From Clostridiales bacterium (GTDB lineage Bacteria > Bacillota > Clostridia > Christensenellales > Pumilibacteraceae): 48,505 nucleotides of DNA. Both the position numbers and the translations under genes were made by a program. Below are positions 31,110 to 40,500 of the stretch, in pieces. The DNA is taken from the NCBI GenBank assembly GCA_022508405.1, contig JAFLVI010000005.1:1-48505 (forward strand). The letters run 5' to 3'. The notes below the pieces were generated by a model. The model did not search any database and was not told the origin of the DNA. It saw only the letters and a program-made list of their open reading frames with translations. Within the stretch, counting starts at the first letter, position 1. Each line of letters begins with the position of its first letter.

Positions 31110-34100
31110 TTATTCGTCGTCGTCCGACCTGTTGCCGTTCAGCCTTGAGCGAAGCTTGTTAAGCACAAGCTGGTTGGCAAGTCTGCGCACCTTATCGGAA
31201 GCTTCCGTTTCCGCTATGGTGGTGAACTCTTGCGGCAATATATCGCGCAAAATCTCGTCCACTCTTTCTTCGCTTACACCGCCGTCACCCAACTGTTCCA
31301 CAAGCTGTTCCATTATCAGCTTGTTGGCAACCTGTTTGGCAAGCTTATCAGCCAAATCCATTGCGTCCGCCGTCATCATGGGATTTAAATCCATTTCGCC
31401 GTCGCCGCCGAGTAATCCCGCCTGCTGTTCGATAAGCTCTTCCAAATCACTGTACTGGGGTTCTTCAGCGGGTGCTTTAACTTTGACTACGGGTACGACT
31501 TTGGGTTCGGGCTTGGCATTTTTCTTTGTGGATTTACCGCCCTTTTTGCCCTTTCCTGTGCCGGCGCTAGCCGTGCTCGTTCCGCCCGTCTTAGCGGAGT
31601 TTTTTTGCGTTGCGGGCTTTCTGCCGCGTTTTTTTCCTTCATTAGCCGCGGGCTTCTTTGCGGGAGCGGGCTGTTCGGGTTCCACAATACCCGCTATCTC
31701 GTTAAGCTGTTCCTTCAAATCGGACAGCGAGCCTGCAAGGTCGGCATCGGAATTTATATCGCGCGTTTCTTCGCGTTCCGCAAGCATTGTTATTTCTTCA
31801 CGGAGCCGCGCAATGGCGTCGAGTATAAGCGCGTTTTCTTGACTGGGTTTTTCTCTGCCGAGTTCTTCCCTGAGATCGGCAAGCTCGGCAAGGATTGTTT
31901 CGTTATCCGAAGCGTGACCCGACTGCATCATTACTTCGCGAAGCTTAGCTACTTCTTCCGCCACTGCATCACTGGAGGCGATTTCCGCCTTAAGCTTTTC
32001 CAGTTCGTCGGTGATCTTAGTATCTGCGTTTTGATTGGACTGGTTTTGACGTTCCAACAGGTGCGTCATCTCCGAAATATAGTTGAGCGTGGAAATATCC
32101 GCTTCGCGCTGTTTTACCATGTCTTCACGCAACGCGGCAAGTTCGTCCAAAACTCTGTCGTTGCCGTCCGTATCCAACAAGGACACTCTATCCGAAAGCG
32201 CGTCCAACGCCGCTTCGCGCTTGTCAAGCGCGGCCCTGAGTCCGGCGACTTCTTCCGCTATCATTTCGATATCGTTTGCCGAACCGGCGGTGGCTATCTG
32301 GTCGCGGAGCGAAGCAAGCTCGTCCAAAATAATATTGTTGTAGCTTTCGTAATTTGACTCGCCGGAAGCCGGATCGTTGACATTTGCCATGCTTATGGCA
32401 AACAGCTGATCGCGGAGCGATTGAACTTCCGTCATGATAGAGTCGTTGGATTCGCTGTCCGCCTTGCCGGCTATGCGTTTTACGTCCTCTATCTGTTCGC
32501 GCAACGACTGGAACTCGTCGCGCAATGCCAAAATCTCGCTCATTACGCCGAGATCGGGTTCATCCTTTAACGTCTGAACATCGGCTTTGATTGTGGTTAC
32601 GTCCTCGGCTACGCCAAACAGGCTGTCGGGCGAAGAAAGCATTGCTTTGATTTCCGCCAGCTCGTCACGCAAAGCCTGAACTTCCACATTGCCGCCGCTT
32701 TCTTGCGCAACGGTAGTGAGTGAGCGAAGCTGAGCAATTTCGTCGCGGATGTCGCTGAGCTCTCCTGCCAGCAAGTGTTGTTCGGTCTGAGCGGCAAGCA
32801 TATCGCGGATTTCCTGCATCGTCTGTTCGTCGAGACCGGCAGTGGTCTGCACGGAGCCGACCGCCGCAACTTGCTCTTTAAGCTCGCGGATTTCGTCTAT
32901 AAACGCAGTATACGAAGCGTCGCCTTCCGCCTTAGCCATAGGCGTTACTGCCATCATCTCGCGTATAGTATCCTTAAGATCGTCGATCTGCGCGGAAAGA
33001 ATATCCGTACTGTCCGCCCTGAGCTGTGCGTTTTCGGCGCGAAGCGCTTCGATCTCCGCACGCATTTGCTCCATTTCCGCCGCGTAATCTACGGGCGCAA
33101 TGCCTGCAAGTGCGGTTTTGATTTCGGCTATTTCGGCGTTTAGTCCGTCAAGGCGTTCCCCGAGCAAACCCGAAACTTCGCCGCCGTTTTCCGCTACGAC
33201 AACACTTTGCGCAAGACGAATATCTTCCAGCGCGTCGTTAACCGTTTGCAACTGCTCCATTACGGGCGCAAGGTCTACAACAGCTTCGGTAGCCGCAACA
33301 GTTGCGGTCTCGGTTTCGCCGCCGGATACCGCGCGTTCTTCCAAGACGGCGCGAATCTCTTCCACCTGTTCGGCAATGGCATTAAGCCTATCGCCGCCCA
33401 GAACTTCTTCTATGCGGTCTATGTCGTTTTTAAGATTGATTATTTCGTCGAGAACAACGTTTATCTCGGAGCTTGCGGGCACGGCTTCGCCGTCTGCGCT
33501 AGCTATGGTTGTTCTGCGGCTGACAAGCTCTTTAAGCTCGTCTATATTTTCGCTGAGCGCGTTCTGATCGGCGCGCAATCCGGTAATCTCGTCCAATACC
33601 GACATGTATTCTTCGGGGTTTTCCTGAGAATCGGACTGTACGGGCGCACGCTCTACACCGGAAGTAACATTGAGCACTTCGTCCTTGAACGCAAACACCT
33701 CGTCGCGCAACGAAACAATCTCGTTGAGCACAAGATTGACCTCGCCGTCTGTCGCCTGAACACCGCCTTCTCCTGTGGGAAGATTGGCAATATCCTCGCG
33801 AAGAGCGCGAATCTCGTCAAGTATGTTGCCTGACGAAATAGCGGCAAGTTCGTTCTTTATGGATTCAAGCTCGCCGGAAACCTCGTCCTGATCTACAATG
33901 CGCGCGGCCTTTATATCGTCACGCAAGGACAGGATTTCCTCGACCGTATCGTATTCGGACGGAGCGTCCAGTTTTTCCTTAATTGCAGTCAGCTCGGAAA
34001 TAAGCACCTGCATGGTTTCCGGATCTAACTGAGCTGTTTCGCTCTCGGCTACCGCACCGCCTGCAAGTCCGGACTCAAGCGCCGTCTGCAAGTCGGCAAT

Positions 34101-37100
34101 CTGCGCCGAAACGTTTTCTATAGCGGCGACACTTACGTCGTTGACAGACTGAGTGGCGTTTTCTATATTGCTCAAACGCTCGCGAATCTCGGCGATTTCG
34201 CCCAAAAGCGCATCGCGAGTTTCCGCATCTATGCCCGAAGCGGACATATCTTCGTCAAGCGTGTTGATGTGAATCTCTTCGCGTATTCCGCTGACGGTAT
34301 CTATAATCTCTTGCTTGTTGGCAATAGCCGTCTGCTCGTACTGCTCTATTCTGTCCAGCAACAGCTTAAGGTCCTCGACCGCGCCGTCCACTGTCTCGTG
34401 CAGAACGGTTATTTCGTCTGCTACCGCCTGACTGTTGTCCGATTCGGGAGCCGAAGCCGACATACTTTCCGTAAGTGCATTGACCGACTCAAGCAATGCG
34501 TTTACGTTATCGCGGATGAGCATAACGTCTTCCGACAAAGGTAACAACGCAATAGCGTCGAGTATGGAAAGCGTATTGTCGCGCGCGGCAACAACGTCTT
34601 CCGATAACGGCATTTGCGAAAGAGTATCGAGTATTGCGCTTATATTTTCGCGCATGCCGGCAAGGTCGTCGGCGACATAGCTGTTGTCAACCTCTACGGA
34701 TTCTTCTACGGTTGCCGGAGTATCCAGCTTTTCAAGAATGTTGTTTAACTGCTCGGTTATGGGCGACAACGCTTCAACAGCGGAATAAGCGGCATCACGT
34801 GCTTCGACCACGCTTTCGCTCATTGCGGTTATATTGTCGTTGATTACAGTAAAGTTGTCGTTGACGGCGACAAAATTGTCGTTGATAGCGGCTATACTGT
34901 CGCTTGCGGCGGCTATACTGTCGCCCATTGCCGCAACAGCGTCCTTTGTTACGGCAGCGTTGTCCGCGATGTCGTTGATAAGCGACACACGCATCGCTAT
35001 TTCGTCAAGATATTGTATTACCTTTTCGTTTTCCTGCGCCGCTGCCGCGTCTTCGGGAGCCTGATCTTCCGAAAGCGCAAGCTCCGCCTGTTCGCGCAAG
35101 AACGCAATATCGTCCAGCAAACGCTGTCTGTCTGCAGCTGCGGCATCGGTATTTGCCGCCGTTAAATCCATAAACGAATTTACGTCGGTGCGAAGCTGTT
35201 CCAAAGCTTCGGTTATGGGCGACATCACTACGGAATCGGACACAACGGCAAGCGAATCCTTGATTGCCTGAGTTTCGGCAAGGATGTCCGCCTTGGCGAC
35301 TTCAATAACATCGGCCATGCCGGCGCCGTCGCCCATTTTGCCTATGATATTAGCTTCCGATTCGAGTATTACATTGGTGACGTCTTCGTACAGCTTATCA
35401 AGCTGTGAAGTTACGTCAGCAAGAAGAGTGCTGGTCTGCTCCGCCAACTCCTGTGAAACTTCCGCACTGCCGCCTACGTCTGCCGTAGCCAAATCGGTGC
35501 GCAAATCGGCAATATTGTTAAGTAAAGCCTCGTAATCGTCCAGCTTGGCGCGGATGTATCCGAGGTCGTCCAGCATTATCTGGCGCTCGTCTTCCGACAT
35601 TTCGGCGCCGCCGGTCTCGCCGCTCTGTTCCGCAACGGCAGGCTCTTGCAATTTTTCAGAAATATCAACCAAGCGATTGGCTATTTCCAAATAATTGTTG
35701 CGCAATTCCTCGAGCGCTTCGGGCACGTCGGAATTGCCGGTAGATTCTTCCAGCTTGTTCTTTAAGTTATCTACCGCATACAGTATTTGCTGCAGTGCGG
35801 CCTCGTCCATGGACAATTCGCCGTCACCCGATGTAGGAATAATCGTAGGCGGTCTGTCCATGACGGCTGTTTTAAGGTCGGCAAGCTTTGAGAAAATCGT
35901 TTCGTCGTTGGCAGAACGCGCGGGCTTGTATGCCTTGGGCATTTCCGCTTCGGGCAAATCCAACACGTCGGCAACGGTGATTTCCACAAGCCGTTCTACC
36001 ATATCCTTAACGGCGGCTTTATCGCTCTTTTCGTTGAGTAAAGCCGTAGTAATCTCGCCCACTGCGGCGGCGTTTTCCGCCTCGTACTTGTTGTTTTGCA
36101 GAGTGTTGATTTCCGCAACAAGATCGGGCAAGTAATCGCCGTACGAATCGACATTGGCGTCCGAAATCTTTTTTACCAAACCGAAGAAACGGTCGGCGCT
36201 TTCGCGCATTGCCGAAGTGACGGTGGTCATGCCGCGCTCGGCACAGAATTCCGCAACGGCGTTGAACGACTGCTTATTGAGCGGCTTGGCGCCCAATTCG
36301 TCTATCAAGGCGTTGGTCGCGTCTATTAAATCAATAGCGTCCGGCTCGTTGCTGTCCGAAAGGCGCTTAACAAATGCGTAAACCGAATTAAGCTTGTCTT
36401 TGTATGATGCGGATTGCGAGTGAACATCATAAGTGACCTTTTTATAATCGTTTACAAGTTCGGAAATAGTTTGCGCACGCTTAACCGCCGCAGACGAAGC
36501 ATTACCGATTGCCGTCTTAATTTCGTACAGCTGACGCAAAAGCTCGGCGGCGCTGATTTCCGAAACAGTGTTTACAACGGGAGCAATCTGCTGTACGGCG
36601 GGAGAAGCGGCAACCGGAGCCCCTTCCATAACGCCTTTTAATGAAGCGATTGCGCCTGAAAGCTCGGAAAGATCAATGCCTTCGATACTGCCGGCAACTT
36701 TTTTCATAGACGAAACCGCGCCGTTAAGTTCCTTAACGGACGGCATTTCGTCCAGCTGCTTTTTAAGCTGGCCTAAATCGTTCTGTATGCGCGCGTCATT
36801 CTCGCGCATAGCACGCAAGATAGCCTCGTTGATCGAGAGTAATTTATCAAAGTTTAACGAAGATTTGCCGCCCTCAAGGTGTGCCGCCGGCTGTTCGCCT
36901 TCCGGCAATTCACTTTGAGGGCTTGACCCGTTTTTTAGTAGGTCGTCGATTTTACTCTGCAACCGTTGGATTTCCGCATTGTACTGAGCTTCCGCAAACT
37001 TCTGATCTCGCTGCATATCTTCCTTGATACGCGTGAGCTCTTTCTGCATTTCCAGACTGTTCTGGTTGCGGGAAAGCTCGTCACGCAAGCGCGAAATTTC

Positions 37101-37448
37101 GTTGTACATTACAACCTCGCTGCCCGCAGGCGGCGCAGTGGGTTGATAGATATACTGAGGCGGCATAGGCATCTGCGGCTGTTGCATAGCAGGTACCATT
37201 CCCCTCTTAAGTTCGGCAAGCTCGTCAAGGACCTTGGTCAGACGGTCATCGTAATAATCATCGTTGTAACCGTCGTCGCCGTAGTCGTCGTACTCTTCAT
37301 CGTACTCCTCGTCGCCGTAGTCATCGTACTCATCGTCGTACTCTTCGTCATCGTAGCCGTCATCGTATTCTTCGTCACGATCGATAACTTCCTCTTCTAC
37401 GATTTCCTCATCGTCCAACGAAAAAGTCGTCTTGTCTTGGTTGTCCAT
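31110..37448 (-). CDS. Giant cytoplasmic coiled-coil repeat protein (2112 residues)
   Basis: The protein has no signal peptide or membrane helix. Residues 12-69 are almost only Asp, Glu, Tyr and Gly. A short Pro/Met/Gln linker (84-108) follows. Residues 110-1920 are predicted helical with about 18 recognisable copies of a motif like ILDELASLRDQI at irregular spacing, and one run of 7-residue units (DSIAAIN, DNFVAVN and others). Residues 1927-1996 are a Lys/Pro/Ala/Gly-rich basic linker with KKRGRKPA at 1939-1946, like an AT-hook. A final helical domain (1998-2107) is followed by DDDE. GAGGAA lies 7 bases before the ATG at 37448. It is the third of three giant genes, and I know no close named relative. 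Inference: a cytoplasmic scaffold or filament, perhaps touching DNA. Confidence 0.9.
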   Translation of the reverse strand: MDNQDKTTFSLDDEEIVEEEVIDRDEEYDDGYDDEEYDDEYDDYGDEEYDEEYDDYGDDGYNDDYYDDRLTKVLDELAELKRGMVPAMQQPQMPMPPQYIYQPTAPPAGSEVVMYNEISRLRDELSRNQNSLEMQKELTRIKEDMQRDQKFAEAQYNAEIQRLQSKIDDLLKNGSSPQSELPEGEQPAAHLEGGKSSLNFDKLLSINEAILRAMRENDARIQNDLGQLKKQLDEMPSVKELNGAVSSMKKVAGSIEGIDLSELSGAIASLKGVMEGAPVAASPAVQQIAPVVNTVSEISAAELLRQLYEIKTAIGNASSAAVKRAQTISELVNDYKKVTYDVHSQSASYKDKLNSVYAFVKRLSDSNEPDAIDLIDATNALIDELGAKPLNKQSFNAVAEFCAERGMTTVTSAMRESADRFFGLVKKISDANVDSYGDYLPDLVAEINTLQNNKYEAENAAAVGEITTALLNEKSDKAAVKDMVERLVEITVADVLDLPEAEMPKAYKPARSANDETIFSKLADLKTAVMDRPPTIIPTSGDGELSMDEAALQQILYAVDNLKNKLEESTGNSDVPEALEELRNNYLEIANRLVDISEKLQEPAVAEQSGETGGAEMSEDERQIMLDDLGYIRAKLDDYEALLNNIADLRTDLATADVGGSAEVSQELAEQTSTLLADVTSQLDKLYEDVTNVILESEANIIGKMGDGAGMADVIEVAKADILAETQAIKDSLAVVSDSVVMSPITEALEQLRTDVNSFMDLTAANTDAAAADRQRLLDDIAFLREQAELALSEDQAPEDAAAAQENEKVIQYLDEIAMRVSLINDIADNAAVTKDAVAAMGDSIAAASDSIAAINDNFVAVNDNFTVINDNITAMSESVVEARDAAYSAVEALSPITEQLNNILEKLDTPATVEESVEVDNSYVADDLAGMRENISAILDTLSQMPLSEDVVAARDNTLSILDAIALLPLSEDVMLIRDNVNALLESVNALTESMSASAPESDNSQAVADEITVLHETVDGAVEDLKLLLDRIEQYEQTAIANKQEIIDTVSGIREEIHINTLDEDMSASGIDAETRDALLGEIAEIRERLSNIENATQSVNDVSVAAIENVSAQIADLQTALESGLAGGAVAESETAQLDPETMQVLISELTAIKEKLDAPSEYDTVEEILSLRDDIKAARIVDQDEVSGELESIKNELAAISSGNILDEIRALREDIANLPTGEGGVQATDGEVNLVLNEIVSLRDEVFAFKDEVLNVTSGVERAPVQSDSQENPEEYMSVLDEITGLRADQNALSENIDELKELVSRRTTIASADGEAVPASSEINVVLDEIINLKNDIDRIEEVLGGDRLNAIAEQVEEIRAVLEERAVSGGETETATVAATEAVVDLAPVMEQLQTVNDALEDIRLAQSVVVAENGGEVSGLLGERLDGLNAEIAEIKTALAGIAPVDYAAEMEQMRAEIEALRAENAQLRADSTDILSAQIDDLKDTIREMMAVTPMAKAEGDASYTAFIDEIRELKEQVAAVGSVQTTAGLDEQTMQEIRDMLAAQTEQHLLAGELSDIRDEIAQLRSLTTVAQESGGNVEVQALRDELAEIKAMLSSPDSLFGVAEDVTTIKADVQTLKDEPDLGVMSEILALRDEFQSLREQIEDVKRIAGKADSESNDSIMTEVQSLRDQLFAISMANVNDPASGESNYESYNNIILDELASLRDQIATAGSANDIEMIAEEVAGLRAALDKREAALDALSDRVSLLDTDGNDRVLDELAALREDMVKQREADISTLNYISEMTHLLERQNQSNQNADTKITDELEKLKAEIASSDAVAEEVAKLREVMMQSGHASDNETILAELADLREELGREKPSQENALILDAIARLREEITMLAEREETRDINSDADLAGSLSDLKEQLNEIAGIVEPEQPAPAKKPAANEGKKRGRKPATQKNSAKTGGTSTASAGTGKGKKGGKSTKKNAKPEPKVVPVVKVKAPAEEPQYSDLEELIEQQAGLLGGDGEMDLNPMMTADAMDLADKLAKQVANKLIMEQLVEQLGDGGVSEERVDEILRDILPQEFTTIAETEASDKVRRLANQLVLNKLRSRLNGNRSDDDE

Positions 37449-37485
37449 AAATGTTCCTCGCATTTGTTATTTGTTTTACACTTAT

Positions 37486-37561
37486 TCCTACCGCTATTTA
37501 AGCGGAATTGAATCATTGGAGTTGCGTAGCGGCATAAAGATTACGCCTTTTTTCCGCTACT
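37486..37561 (-). other. Hairpins between giant genes 2 and 3
   Basis: In the 111-base gap GTAGCGG and CCGCTAC form a 7-base stem (about 37529-37561), and CCGCT/AGCGG forms a second one nearer the third gene. Neither is followed by a T run and no clear promoter is seen. The third gene is therefore probably co-transcribed, with possible RNA processing here. Confidence 0.4.
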
Positions 37562-40500
37562 ATCTGGGTCTTTTAGGTCCGCCGCTCGGGCCGCCGGGAC
37601 GTGCCCCGGGTCTTGCTCCGGGACGTGCACCTTGCGGTCTTGCGCCTGCCGGTCTTGCTCCGGGACGTGCGCCTTGCGGTCTTGCGCCTGCCGGTCTTGC
37701 TCCGGGACGTGCACCAGGTCTTGCTCCGGGACGTGCGCCGGGACGTGCACCGGGTCTTGCGCCCGCTTTACGCTTGGGTATGCGGTTGACGCGTTCGGTC
37801 ACCTTGCGGACTATGCGCTGCGGCTTTTTAGCGTTTTCAGCCTTTAACCGCGCAATCTCGCCGCTGTTTTGGATATCGTCCATGGTCTTGTTGTAGAAGT
37901 CCATGAGCTCGCTTGAACCGTGTTCGTCTTCGTCGAAAGTGAGTTGCAGGTTGTACAACCGTTCACGCAACAACTTGGCATCTTCATCGCCCTTAAGTTC
38001 TTTCATCTCGTTGCGAATGGCAATAATCTGATCTTTACGCAACGCGACCTTTTTGGCGATAGCGTCGGCACGCTCGGCGTCTGCCTTTTGGCGTTCTTCC
38101 TCTTCCTTGCGCTTGTTCTCTTCTTCCAAGCGTTTGGCTTCGGCTTCTTCCTCGGCTTTGCGGCGCATTTCCTCAATCTCTTCCTGAGCCTTGCGCTTAG
38201 CTTCTTCCGCTTCCGCTTCTGCTTGACGTTTAGCTTCTTCCGCTTGCTCTTCCGCCAAACGCTTAGCTTCTTCCGCTTCCGCTTCTGCTTGACGTTTAGC
38301 TTCTTCTGCCTGTTCTTCTGCAAGACGCTTTGCTTCTTCCGCTTCCGCTTCGGCTTTGCGGCGAGCTTCTTCGGCCTCGGCCGCCATAGCTTCCTCGGCT
38401 TCTCTACGCGCTTGCTCGGCGGCTTCTACGTCCGCTCTTGCCTTTTCTTCGGCTTCTAAGCGAGCTTTTTCCGCTTGCTCGATTGCTTCCTGAGCAGTAC
38501 GTTCCGCTTCCAGACGTGCGGCTTCGGCTTCTTCTTGCGCCTTGCGGCGATCTGCTTCCGCTTGCTCCTGCGCCTGTTGCGCGGCAAGGCGGGCCTGTTC
38601 GGCTTCCAGCTTGGCACGCTCGAGATGCTTCTTAAGATTTTCCGCCTCGATCTTGGCTTGGTCTTTACTGATTACACCGCTACCCGAAGTGATAAGGTCA
38701 AGCGGATTGGTGTTGGTGACAAAGTCGTCAAACGACCTGCACGCTTCTTCAAACTCGTCGTTGGTTCTGTCAAGGTCAAGACGCGCGCGCTCGAGTTGCT
38801 CGTCGTGTTCGGCCTGAGCTTCCATCTTGCGCTTGGTGCCGTCGATATTGGTTTGCTCGAGTCTTGCCTTGAGCTCTTCAAGTTTGTCGTTGGTTTCGCC
38901 CTGAGCGACCATAAGCTCAAGCTTTTCGTCCTCTGACGCGGCTTCCATTTGCGCGTTGATTTCATCAAGCTGGGTTTGGACGGAAGCGATTTCTTCTTCC
39001 AGCTCGGAAACGGCGGAAGCCACATCCATGGCGATCATTGTTACATCGTTGGCGGATGCGGACAAGTCCTCGTAAACCGCTTGCGCGTTTGCAACTGCCT
39101 GTTCGGCTTCGTTCTTTTCCTTTTCGCGTCTTGCTTTGACAATCTCGAACTCTATTGCGCCTAGAACTTGGTCGTCCGCTTTGATGACTTCTTCCAGCGG
39201 TATCTCGTTTTTGCCGATAAAGTCGTTTGCCTTGCGGCGCTGAGCATTGAACTCGATATTGAGATCTGCCTTTTGCTTTGTTGTTTTGGTTATTTCGCGT
39301 TCAAGCTCGGACAGGCGCGCATTGGCGTCGGAAATTTGAGCATTGAGATCTGCGATAATGCCGAAGTCGGTTGCACCCAAAATCTGAGATTTGGCTTGAG
39401 CGACTGCCGATTTGAGCGATTCGCGCTCCTTGGCTTGGTCTTGCTCCAACTGCTCGATACGTTTCAACTCGTAATCGGTGTTGTTGACAGCCTGAAGGAG
39501 AGGTTCCAGCTCGGTAACCTTTGCTTCCAATTCCTGACGCTTGCGCAATGTTTCCATGCGCTCCACATACGCGTTGTATTCCGCTTTGGCTTTTTCTAGT
39601 TCGGCTACGGCAGCCTCCAACTCGCCGCTCTTTTGCTGTTGCAAATCGTTTAGCTTGGTGTAAATGCCGTTTATGCGATCGCTGTTGCCCAAAAGCTTTT
39701 CCAACTCTTGACGAAGTCTTTCCAGTTCGTCGCTGTTACGCTTTTTCTTTTCTTCTTTAATGCCGATATCGCGAGTGATGGTCGGTTTATCCTTGTTCTT
39801 AGCGGAAGCAAGCTTAAACTCGAGCTCTTCGATATCTTTTGCGTACTGCGCGTCGTCTTGTTCGGCTTTGGCAATCTTTTCACGCAATTCGTCTTCCATG
39901 GTCTTGGCTTTATCGACCTCGGTCTGAACCTTATCCAAACGTGCTTTGAGCTCGGCAAGTTCTTTGTTGAGAATTTCGTTTTGATGCTCGATTGCGCGCA
40001 GTCTGCTCTCTTCCGGCGAAGTATCGATGTCGATCTTCTCCTCTGAGAACTCGTCCGCCTTTTTCTCCGGCTCGACGTACAGCGGCGAATCAGGATCGAA
40101 GTCGAGTACAAACAGTTCTTCGGTGACGGATTCTGTTGCAGTAGGCTCGGACGAAGCGGCGGGTCTGGACGAAGCGCCGGTTGTTTTGGCTTCCGTTTCG
40201 CTCATAACAGCCTCGTCCATAGGCATGGGCGATTTGTACCGTTCGATTATGCGCTTCTTTTCCTTATCCAGCTCGCGCGCCTGCAAATCCTTGGACTTGA
40301 AGAACGTGCGGCGAACCATGCCCTTGGGTTCGTACTTTTCGGTGAAAATGCGCTCCAAAAGCTCGTCGTCCGAAATGTATTTGGCGATAAGCGCGTAAAG
40401 CTCTTCTTCCTCGGACGGTGCGGGCGCGGCCGGTTGCTCTCCTGTAGACGGAGTGGACGGTGTGGAAGCATTGGGCGACGAACCGGTGGCAAGCTGCAAG

